DNA from: Plutella xylostella
Taxonomy: Eukaryota; Arthropoda; Insecta; Lepidoptera; Plutellidae
DNA: 64,000 nucleotides
NCBI RefSeq assembly: GCF_932276165.1
Contig: NC_064004.1
Location: 2,242,001-2,306,000 of the forward strand
Direction of reading: 5' to 3'
Part shown: positions 10,901 to 17,757 of the stretch, in pieces
How the letters are laid out: every line of letters begins with the position of its first letter
How positions within the stretch are numbered: the first letter of the stretch is position 1
The notes under the pieces: model-generated
Told to the model about the DNA's origin: nothing
What the model saw: only the letters and a program-made list of their open reading frames with translations
Database searches by the model: none
Program-made: the position numbers and the translations under genes

Positions 10901-13889
10901 TAGCTTTCTCATGTAAATACCGGCTGATTTTGGATCACGCGCATAATATTTTCACCACGTGTTCTCCTAGTCATACTGACCAACTTTCATTATTGGGCCA
11001 ACCTTGAAATCGCGAAAAAAACTGCTGTTCCATATTAAATGTCAATACCAACTCGACCAAAATGTATGGAACAGATGTTTTTTTTTGCAATTTTAGAGTC
11101 AAAATCACTCTGTAATAAGGTTATATTACCTTGTCCGGGTCAGGGTACGCCTGTGCCCGTGGTTCGTGCTTCAGTAGTGCTCTCGTCTCCCGCCAGGAGG
11201 CGGTGGGCGCCACGTTCAGAACTTGTCATGTCGCTTAATAGGTATACTTATCAATGTGGTCAAAAATTGCGTATGCCTAATTTTGAGATTTGAATTCAAC
11301 TTATTTACTGATAATTACATGGTGGTCTCGTATAATCATTACCTTGTCAGGGTCTGGGTACGCCTGTGCCCGTGGCTCATGCTTCAGTAGTGCTCTCGTC
11401 TCCCGCCAGGAGGCGGTGGGCGCCACGTTCAGCTCGGTCAGGAGGGCGCGGAACTTGTCGCGCCGCTTGTTGCCTAGGGCGTGCGTGTGCGTCGTGAATA
11501 GACGCTCCTGGGGATGGAGATTAAACATTAAGTTATCAAGTATACGATTGTTTATTTATTCATAGATAGATTTGAGAAATGTGTAGTTCAGTGATACTGT
11601 TAGGTTTTTGTAGCGTTAACGAGGAATCAGAAATTTAGTATGCGGCCGCTATGATTTTGGTTGACATCCATTAAATTTTGTGTGATATGCAGAGATAGTT
11701 TCTAAATAGATATAAGAGAGAGTGTAGGTCCTAGTATGCTTCCTTGAGGTACGCCACAAGAAATATACGCTATATTGATGGGAAAGAGCACCAGAGGATC
11801 CAAAACATTGGCCTATGGACAATAAACATAAAAGAAAGGATCACAATCCTTTCTGTCACGAACTGGCTCGTCTATTACCTTATCATCCTTGCTAAGAAGC
11901 TCGGCCAGTGAGTAGCGGTGGTCCTTCTTCAGCTGCTTCTTCGCCTCGCACTAGCTCAGCTTTGTATTACTTACAATATCTATGTCACGGGCACCACGAC
12001 TATTTATGAATATGAGAAAGAGTGTAGGCCCCAGTATCCTTCCTTGAGGTACACCACAAGAAATATACGCTTTATTGATGGGTAAGAAGCACCACAGGAT
12101 CGAAAACCTTGGCGTAAACATAAGAAGACGATAAATCGAAAAGCGCACGGCAGAAAATATGATATTTATAAAGAAATTCCTTCATTTCAAATTCCCTTGT
12201 CATCCTTGCTCAGAAGGTCGGCCAGTGAGTAGCGGTGGTCCTTCTTCAGCTGCTTCTTCGCCTCGCGACAGCTCAGCTCTGTATTACTTACTATGACTAC
12301 TTTACGGACCCCGATTCAAGCTTGCTAAGTCCATTTATGAATATGAGAAAGAGTTAAGGCTCCAGTATGCTTCCTTGAGGTACGCCATAAGTATTGGGTG
12401 GCTAGAAAAGAACCAGAGGATCCAAAACACTGGCGTATAGACAATGTTTTGGATCCTTTGGTGCCCTTCCAGAATTATTAACCATAACTCTTTCTATCAT
12501 GAACTGTCGGGTGTATTACCTTATCATCCTTGCTAAGAAGCTCGGCCAGTGAGTAGCGGTGGTCCTTCTTCAGCTGCTTCTTCGCCTCGCGCCAGCTCCG
12601 CCTCGAATTAATTACAATGCTTACCTTACCAGCACCGTTTCAAGCTTGCAAAGACCATTTATGAATATGAGAAAGAGTGTAGGGATTCTAAACATTGGCG
12701 TATAGACAATAAACATGAAAGAAAGGATCAGGGTTCTTTCTATCATGAAATAACTTAAAATTACCTTGTCATCCTTGCTCAGAAGCTCAACCAGTGAGTA
12801 GCGGTGGTCCTTCTTCAGATGCTTCTTGGCCTCGCGTCAGCTCAGCTCCGTATTACTTACAATGCTTACCTTACCAGCACCGTTTCAAGCTTGTACAGAC
12901 CATTTATGAATATGAGAAAGAGTGTAGGCCCCAGTATGCTTCCTTGAGGTACGCCATATGTATTGGGTGGCTGGAAGAGAACCAGAGGATCCAAAGCACT
13001 GGCGTATGGTCAATATTTTGAATCCTGTGGTGCTCTTCCAGAATTATTCACCATAATCCTTTCTATCATGAACTGTCGGATAAACTCGGATAAATTACCT
13101 TGTCATCCTTGCTCAGAAGCTCGGCCAGTGAGTAGCGGTGGTCCTTCTTCAGCTGCTTCTTCGCCTCGCGCCAGCTCAGCTCCGGGTTGCGCACCAGGTC
13201 CGCTAGTAGCGCGTTGAAGTGCTGAAGAAATATGTGTCAGTTTTTTATTAAATTATCACTTGTTTTTAAAACTATTGTGTTTCTTTTTTCAACTCTCAAA
13301 AAGGTCACAAAGGGTTTTCTTGTGACGTGGGCCTCCTTTCGTACAGACTTTCCGTGGGGTACTGAATTTAATAATACGTTTTCTAAACCACTAACTATAA
13401 AAGATAGTCGGTCTGAATAATTAAACTCAAGTACTAAAGACGGGAACATGGTATGGGTTTTTTGTGACCAAGGCCAGCCCAACCCAAGGGCATCTTGAGC
13501 TTGACCATAAGGCACTCCTTGACTAACCGATTGTATTTTTAATCGACTTCGAAAAAAGGAGAAGGTTCTCAATTCGGTATATATGTATGTTTTTTTTTCT
13601 TTTTATTTTTTATGTTAATAATTTTATCTATTTCAGTAATAAAGTAACATAACCTCACCTGCACCGCCTCATCCCGCTTATGATACTCGCGTTCCTTATC
13701 CCGGTCCCTGAGACTGGTCGCCAGCGCCTTCTGCACCTCCCTCTCGCGCTCCTTCAGCGACTGTTGCGCCCGCGCAGCCTTCGCGCGCGCCTCCGACGTG
13801 TCGCTCTCCGCGCCGTCCGCTTCCGCTTCCGGTTCTGCTTCCGGTTCCGGTGAGGCCGCGCCCGGCTCCGCATCCGCTGACGTGTCCAG
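4951..13889 (-). CDS. TCERG1: Transcription elongation regulator 1, C-terminal FF-domain exons
   Basis: TCERG1 (CA150) couples RNA polymerase II elongation with splicing through WW and FF domains in the nucleus. Five exons join in phase on the minus strand: 13659-13889 (77 codons), 13099-13221 (41), 11343-11507 (55), 5417-5583 and 4951-5080, giving 271 residues. The first exon is an acidic linker followed by a charged helix (SLKEREREVQKAL). Exons 2-4 cover the last FF domains (HFNALLADLV, SWREAKKQLKKDHR, DKFRALLTELN, SWRETRALLKHEPR, REFRDYQRDR). The end, VPEERDAIIMSYLEELDKK then GPPPPPTASEP, matches the recalled vertebrate C-terminus closely. The WW domains and earlier FF domains are not found anywhere in the window upstream. 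The introns hold a LINE, RT scraps and many exon fragments. A possible 3'-UTR donor (GTGAGT) lies 17 bases after the stop. Confidence 0.85.
5232..5413 (-). pseudogene. LINE reverse-transcriptase scraps next to a TCERG1 exon
   Basis: Two short minus-strand pieces encode the RT signature GVPQG...GPTLFL: one at about 5345-5413 (GVPQGILMGPTLFLVFIN) and a worse one at 5232-5320 (GVSQGVILKPSLFLIF). The first begins right at the donor of the TCERG1 exon 5417-5583. The same RT motif recurs inside the exon-fragment array at 11.7-12.96 kb. Confidence 0.65.
5905..6562 (-). repeat. Three donor-side copies of TCERG1 exon 11343-11507
   Basis: Copies at about 5905-5957, 6138-6262 and 6412-6560 match the donor-proximal end of the real exon, including its splice donor (TACCTTGTC on the + strand). 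All stop before the exon's 5' end and run into a shared block, GCTTAATATACTTATCAAT. They lack an acceptor and are interrupted, so they are non-coding. A LINE-like tail (AATAAATGATTTTGATTTTG) lies between copies at 6348. Confidence 0.8.
7013..7086 (+). promoter_or_regulatory. tRNA-like RNA polymerase III promoter at the LINE 5' end
   Basis: An A box (TAGTCTAGTCGG, 7013-7024) and a perfect B box (GGTTCGATTCC, 7066-7076) are spaced 53 bases apart, as in a tRNA gene. The D-arm AGTC/GACT and T-arm GCGG/CCGC stems can form, and CTCTGGACTCTG resembles the anticodon region of tRNA-Gln(CTG). There is no acceptor stem for a working tRNA. It lies 74 bases before the LINE ORF1 start, so it is either part of the LINE 5' UTR or an older tRNA-derived SINE. 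Confidence 0.6.
7160..8332 (+). CDS. LINE ORF1 protein, coiled coil plus SGNH-esterase-like domain
   Basis: The 390-residue ORF1 should bind element RNA as a chaperone. Residues of about 45-115 form a heptad-rich coiled coil (LKSQIEHLQIELKAAHDEI and onward) followed by a Lys-rich segment. Residues of about 195-375 look like the esterase-type domain found in ORF1 of several CR1-clade LINEs: a strand LLIVSS, then VILIGESDF at the place of the GxND block, and FDLVVYIREIL. The active-site Ser/His cannot be confirmed by eye. No CCHC knuckle is seen. Its stop at 8330-8332 lies 14 bases before the likely ORF2 start. Confidence 0.75.
   Translation: MSFLDTITFRRRPRTQSETQMTEDEANSTKNALDGTSNSMPSFSEDEDEVVKDLKSQIEHLQIELKAAHDEIGNLSLENAELKNSIKVIQKENDMYKKVTNSLKNDLATPKKKKENISAMLTKTPRIITEKYVDNKIDTTKESTKQKTQVKPNHNNDTSKLHRLTTPKARDSNRNSSTMTNQPRTQNKLLIVSSNKTNNILEITRTTFHSDYNSCHDLTPNVGIKQLLWGIEAKLKNFTKDDFCVILIGESDFKTTNNYFDLVVYIREILQPLHHTNILICLPTFKCHDHTSMFNWRVETFNNLIYLDALTHEHIFVLDSNANLTYDYNMFSRGQGQLNDKGMQTVFYDIYKSINFVIKKYRECPCNHITNKQSVTNSCNTNNSSDFFRV
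8346..10916 (+). CDS. LINE ORF2: AP endonuclease and reverse transcriptase, C-terminus missing
   Basis: ORF2 nicks the target and reverse-transcribes the element RNA. The frame is open from 8175, but the endonuclease starts at HQNINGL, so the methionine at 8346 is the likely start, probably reached by reinitiation after the ORF1 stop. Endonuclease motifs: ITEHN, CGDFNIDIL and SDHTA. RT motifs in order: TPIFKKDD, FYRPIALIP, QHGFRKKST, YMDLSKAFD, NGVPQGSVLGPLLFLIYIND and the catalytic FADDS. After CKLRKTRPPYYVDNILT the family continues for roughly 70-80 more residues; here it meets a stop four residues on. No frameshift or stop is seen before that. Confidence 0.9.
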   Translation: MHQNINGLITKSDLLVVNLEELSINNTNVDVLCITEHNMMASDVSQLSIPNYTLATHFCRDDRNGGSCILVKNSLKSKPILEILKLNSPNRFECCALELIDHKIIIICIYRIPKYTKEAFNLFFEKLEVILSKYCLGKKCIICGDFNIDILKNNEQTKTFENLLLSYNFKLKIRQPTRLSSGTCIDNITYNIKGGTAEVIDFALSDHTAQLSTCPVKKSCSLPFWYTYRRDYSLENLQKFKECLDNLSFNDVYEEKDADKAFDIYFNTFKLFYDLCFPLRRIKMYTSKKIKWVSKGIRACSKRKRELLWAYRRAPNSNNKKKLKLYSKRLKLIIALTQKHQNDHKIKNSTNKSKTTWKIINKSKENFPPEPIYQLKVNGKIIKKPSDIAENFNNYFVNVVSSHSNPEKDEDNNFNSDRQYEFNNLLTTKSYNSLFMKPTTAHDIYLIIKSLKNTNSTGYDDISTKVVKYVAATTAPVLSYLVNLSIETGVYPKKLKKTIVTPIFKKDDREIMDFYRPIALIPIYSKIYEKCIYDNLYSFLENFDILAKEQHGFRKKSTINVAIYNFIKKKITNIDTKQCVSALYMDLSKAFDFVNHKVLLNKLEKYGIRGKILSLINSYLTDRAQLTQIKKICSKTKTEKVFLSSEKAVKNGVPQGSVLGPLLFLIYINDLPNITKHSMILFADDSTIVFTKINENDYNLDINNTLDNVVGWLTANNLKLNVSKTKLMDFYNNDITNLNINILGHTINETDETKFLGLIIDKKLTWKSHVDTVCKKLSQYSYALYQLSKTVSQSTALISYHGYVTSTLRYGIIFWGNSTDRENVFKAQKRCLRSICKLRKTRPPYYVDNILTSFLM
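11128..11240 (-). repeat. Fourth donor-side copy of TCERG1 exon 11343-11507
   Basis: About 100 bases match the donor end of the exon 100 bases away, with donor TACCTTGTCC kept, then the shared tail CTTAATAGGTATACTTATCAAT. It belongs to the same array as 5905-6562; the LINE insertion now separates them. Confidence 0.8.
11700..12960 (-). repeat. Tandem array: donor-side copies of TCERG1 exon 13099-13221 plus RT scraps
   Basis: Four partial copies of the exon (11876-11961, 12196-12282, 12517-12603, 12761-12851) in units of about 245-335 bases. Each copy keeps the last 80-90 coding bases and the donor but lacks the exon's 5' end and acceptor. Each unit also has a GAGAAAGAGTGTAGG...TTGAGGTACGCC block, which on the minus strand encodes the RT motif GVPQGSILGPTLFLIFIN (clearest at 12000-12055 and 12921-12957). 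The exon is therefore amplified together with intron and an embedded LINE scrap. Confidence 0.85.
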
Positions 13890-13903
13890 CTGGTGGTTTG
13901 TTA

Positions 13904-13960
13904 GAGTAGAATAGAATATAAGTTTATTGGTCACCACAAACACAATATTTATTTTATTTT
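13904..13960 (-). repeat. LINE 3' tail with GAATA repeats
   Basis: AGAATAGAATATAAGTTTATTGG on the + strand is the reverse of a LINE end with an ATTCT microsatellite tail. Similar tails occur at 25262, 32832 and 43014. It abuts the acceptor of TCERG1 exon 13659-13889 and supplies much of its pyrimidine tract. Confidence 0.55.
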
Positions 13961-14226
13961 TATTTTAAAATATACAATAGCCAACAGGCGTACACTAAAC
14001 AAATATTACGAAGCTACTAAACGTATGATCAATATGCGGCGATAAAAGTGCTTGTTGAGTTTTTTGGAGATTTTTTTAATTATTGAGTCAAGTGCGGCTA
14101 AAAAAGGATATAGGGTGAGTCTTTTGTAAGTGCATATTCGAAACTAAGACACAGAGCTCTTCATTCTGAAAAACCTTGGGATATAACTAAAAAAAGCTCT
14201 GTGACCCACTTTCGCATGTGCATCAA

Positions 14227-15294
14227 CGAAAGACCACTTTAGTATACCAATTTTGTTACGAGGAAGTCAATCAAATTGCGAACACCAAAAAAAGTAATCT
14301 CATATTTTTATGGAATAGAATTTTCACAGCTTTACTTGTATAGAACTGCGATTCCTAAACCTTTAGAGCTGTCAAGATTGTACTGCATAAAAAATCTAAG
14401 ATTAAGTTACGAAACCATTATTGTTTTTGGCATTTCGGGGATTTTTCTGCACTGTGCAGCGAGCACAAGATTCGATACTATTTTCGAATCTACACGAAGG
14501 GTCACTTTTAGCAGACGCTAAACGTATTTAAATCAAATTTTAAATACATTTTGTACTAAGTGACAGACGTATGACAGGCTACTAAATACGTTTAGCGTTT
14601 GGTGAAATTCCACCTAACATATGGAAAAAACAAATGTCACTTTTCGAACTAACTTTTCCTTACATTTTGACAGGTACAGTTGACGATACGCAACGTTAAC
14701 AGAGGTTCGAAACTTGTGCTCGCGACTCTGTAGAGCGATCCGGAAAAAACAGGAGCTAACGTATAAAATCGAATGCGAGTGCGACTATTCGAAAGTGCTG
14801 TCAACCTGTCAACAACAAAATGGCGGTGTATAGATTTGCGAAAGTTTGACAGCTATCATTCCATAGGACATTCTCAGAATAATATTATGTATTCTGTGGT
14901 CATTCTATTCGATAGGTAAAAAGGTAAATATTTAGTAGCCTGTCATACGTCTGTCACTTAGTACAAAATGTATTTAAAATTTGATTTAAATACGTTTAGC
15001 GTCTGCCAAAAGTGACCCTTCGTGTAGATTCAAAAATAGTATCGAATCCTGTGCTCGCTGCACAGGTGCAGAAAAATCCTCGAAATGCCAAAAAAATAAT
15101 GGTTTCGTAACTTAATCTCAGATTTTTTATTCAGTACAATCTTGACAGCTCTAAAGATTTAGGAATCGCAGTTCTATTCAAGTAAAGCTGTGAAAATTCT
15201 ATCCTATAAAAATATGAGATTACTTATTTTGGTATTCGTAATTTGATTGACTTCCTCGTAACAAAATTGGTACACTAAAGTGGTGAGTCTTTCG
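14227..15294. repeat. Large inverted duplication, arms about 360 bp
   Basis: Arms 14227-14587 and 14930-15294 match in opposite orientation with scattered differences; matching blocks include ACGAGGAAGTCAATCAAATT and CGTATGACAGGCTACTAAAT. The spacer is about 340 bases. A MITE (14497-14616) straddles the inner end of the left arm and only part of it is in the right arm. No ORF of interest. Confidence 0.8.
14497..14616 (-). mobile_element. Short MITE, GGTGGAATTTCACC family
   Basis: The full unit runs from AAGGGTCACTTTTAGC to GGTGAAATTCCACC. Its reverse complement recurs alone at 28436-28567, which defines the ends. The inner part contains CTAAACGTATTTAAAT-like inverted motifs. Confidence 0.65.
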
Positions 15295-15914
15295 TCGTCA
15301 CACTTTTCTGCCGGAATACGCGACTCACAACTCACAAAATTACGCTCGTGTTGCCTCACCCTAAGGCCCAAAAAATATTGCTGACGCGGAAGATTTTATT
15401 TTGTCAAATATAGGTATTTTATAAATAAAAAACAAGACGATTCAATACATCACACTTTATTAACAACAAGTCCACTAAATGTATTATTTAAATACAACAC
15501 ATACATTATTTAGTTTTCAAAATGTTACATGGAATAATTGTGATGAAATACTGTAGTTTACCTTAAAATTTTAACTTTAACACATAGATCAAAACATAAA
15601 TCAAGCATTGACACACCTCAAAAATTTTAAGATTGATGTTTTGGGGCCGTTTATTAATCCCCCCCTCCCCCCTGGTGATATTTGGTGAGTTTTTCCGTAC
15701 CCCCTCCCCCCCTTTGAGCCTCACGTGAGTAATGGACGGCCCCTTTCTAAAAAAAAATAGAATTTGTTGATTATGTTCCCCTTTCCGGGCCAAAAATCCA
15801 TGCCACTTAATTTTTGAGGTGTGTCATGTTTTTACATAAATACTGATATTTGAAAATCTAAATCACTACGTTTATTTTGAGACTATTATACATTATCTAT
15901 GTTGTATATGTATA
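15295..15914. other. Intergenic, unassigned repeat-like DNA
   Basis: No gene found. A C-rich stretch at 15640-15800 (CCCCCCTCCCCCC, then CCCCTCCCCCCC and TCACGTGAGTAATGGACGG) resembles part of a dispersed repeat; I cannot define its ends. Confidence 0.4.
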
Positions 15915-16521
15915 TGTCGCAGGCAACTGGTTAAATCTCCTGTTTGATTGAACCGCTAGCCCGTTCATTGGATGACGCTATTCAGTTGTATGACTAGGCC
16001 GAACGTTGATTGTACAAGCGTCACAAAACGTCCAACTAGTTAGCGGACTTAAAATCAGTCAGGTGGTGAATAAAACAAATATGGCGTCTAACAGCGAACA
16101 GCTGACACAAAAAGCACTTGTATTGTTATTTTTTGCAAATAAATTAGCTTTAAAGTGCGTTATTTATGTTAAAATAGTGTTACAACATGGATTTACCTAT
16201 CATTTCACCGCCGGCGGATAGTTTCAAAGAAAAAAATGTGCTGAAACTGGATAATTATGAAGAACAATTTGTGAGATGAGAGCTTTGTAACATAGTCTTT
16301 TTGTTGACTCTTGTCTGGTCATGTTCATCCTAACCAGACATTACAAAGTTGCTGTACTATATCGCATTTAACGACTTCGCTGAATAACGTTCAGTCAAGA
16401 CGTTGGACGTTACAGTCAACCACTTGACGAGTTGTTCATTAGTCATTCAACTGAGTAGCGTCATCCAATGAACGGGCTAGCTGTTCAATCAAACAGGAGA
16501 TTAAACCAGATGACTGCGACA
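15915..16521. mobile_element. TIR element, TGTCGCAG family, 607 bp
   Basis: Terminal inverted repeats of about 75 bases: TGTCGCAGGCAACTGG at the left and its near complement (ending CTGCGACA) at the right, both containing CTAGCCCGTTCATTGG or its complement. Flanked by TATA on both sides, like the 3 kb relative at 39376-42416. No transposase; non-autonomous. Confidence 0.75.
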
Positions 16522-16943
16522 TATATACCAACTTGTATAATATTTAAGAAAAATATAAAGTTTTATCTACATTGCCTTTAAAATACGAATTTCATAATAA
16601 AAATATAAATAAGTATATTTTTTAAATACCACTTTGAATACAAGATAATAGGTATACTGCAGATCTAAAATTGTAATACCACATCCAACATAGATACTCA
16701 ACATACAGGAACATTGATAAAATGGCCAGAGTGCATTCAAAATTGAAACTTTTCAGTAGCAAAAGCCAAATAACTATATTTTTCATTCCAAAAGTCTAAT
16801 AACAAAGTAAAAAATAATCATTCTTAGATCAATATTTATCCTGTCTGATCGCAAAATACATTAAATTTTTGGCGAATAGGTCAATCAGTTAAAATATATG
16901 ACTTGTATGATAGATAGATTTCAATTAACTTACTCTCTATTTA

Positions 16944-17680
16944 CGTAGGTGGTCTGAAAAGTTTCCGACCTCAACGTGAAGATGGTAGCACACATCAATT
17001 AAAGTCAGGGAATGTAATTGTGCATCTTTTGACAGCAACACTTCAAAGTTTCAGCCATTTTTGACGCGTGGTTTTTATTTTACAGTCGTTTGAGTGAGTC
17101 GATGTGAGCATTTCTGTGAAGATTGAAAAAATCGAGTATCGAGCTGTCTTAAAATATTGGTTTTTGAAAGGGAATACCCCTACGCAAATCAAAGATGAGT
17201 TTGATTCTGTGTACGGGGACTCTTCACCGTCATTTACCACTGTAAAATTTTGGGCAGCCGAATTTAAACGTGGCCGTAAGAGCTTCGGAGATGATGAACG
17301 TTCGGGACGTCCAAAAACTGTAACTACTGACGATAACATCGCTAAAGTTCTCCAAATGGTGTTAGACGACCGCCGAATTAAAGTGAGAGAGATAGCAGAG
17401 GCAATGAAAATGTCCAGAAAACGTGTTTATCACATATTAAATCAAGATTTAGGCATGAGAAGGCTGTCCGCGCGTTGGCTGCCGCGTTTGCTAACGTCAG
17501 ACCAACGATGTGTTCGAATGAACATTTCCAATGCTCTGTTGGAGCAGTTTAGGCGCAATAAATCCGTGTTTTGGCGCCGCCTAATTACTGTTTTACAGGC
17601 TATGTAGAAGAATAAAACTAAATTTTAAGAAAAAAAATCTTGTATCTATGTTAGGTCGGAAACTTTTCAGACCACCCACG
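16944..17680 (+). mobile_element. Internally deleted mariner element
   Basis: TIRs of about 30 bases (CGTAGGTGGTCTGAAAAG at the left; CTTTTCAGACCACCCACG at the right) are flanked by TA target duplications. At 737 bases it is little over half the usual 1.3 kb mariner. It encodes only the N-terminal half of the transposase. Confidence 0.85.
17104..17607 (+). pseudogene. Mariner transposase fragment, DNA-binding domain only
   Basis: Mariner transposases bind their TIRs with two helix-turn-helix units and cut with a DD34D core. About 160 residues remain: GNTPTQIKDEFDSVYGD and FWAAEFKRGRKSF (first HTH), the linker GRPKTVTTDDNI, and REIAEAMKMSRKRVYHIL (second HTH), up to NKSVFWRRLITV. The family continues with DETW, which carries the first catalytic Asp; here an internal deletion joins LITV to a frame-shifted end. 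The expected ATG is spoiled by an extra TG (GATGTGAGC), so the frame starts at GTG. Unlikely to be translated as it stands. Confidence 0.85.
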
Positions 17681-17757
17681 TACAACGCAATACCCCAGTT
17701 GACCTCAAATACCTTTATTATTTATAAAAATTGAATAGTTACTTAACTATACTTAAT

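Larger units (their letters stand above)
7013..10916 (+). mobile_element. LINE (non-LTR retrotransposon, CR1/jockey-like), 3'-truncated
   Basis: Two long ORFs (7160-8332 and 8346-10916) of a two-ORF LINE in the large TCERG1 intron, opposite to the host gene. Codons are AT-rich and neither ORF has a stop, which points to a recent insertion. The 5' boundary is uncertain; a tRNA-like segment lies upstream. The 3' end is missing: ORF2 stops short and no tail repeat follows, unlike the usual 5' truncation of LINEs. Confidence 0.85.

Noticed and set aside
7160..10916. The LINE as a currently active element
   Set aside because: ORF2 lacks its C-terminus and the element has no 3' UTR or tail, so this copy should not mobilise itself.
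13012..13221. TCERG1 exon fragments as real alternative exons
   Set aside because: The partial copies lack acceptors and often carry changes; only 13099-13221 has both splice sites and the right phase.
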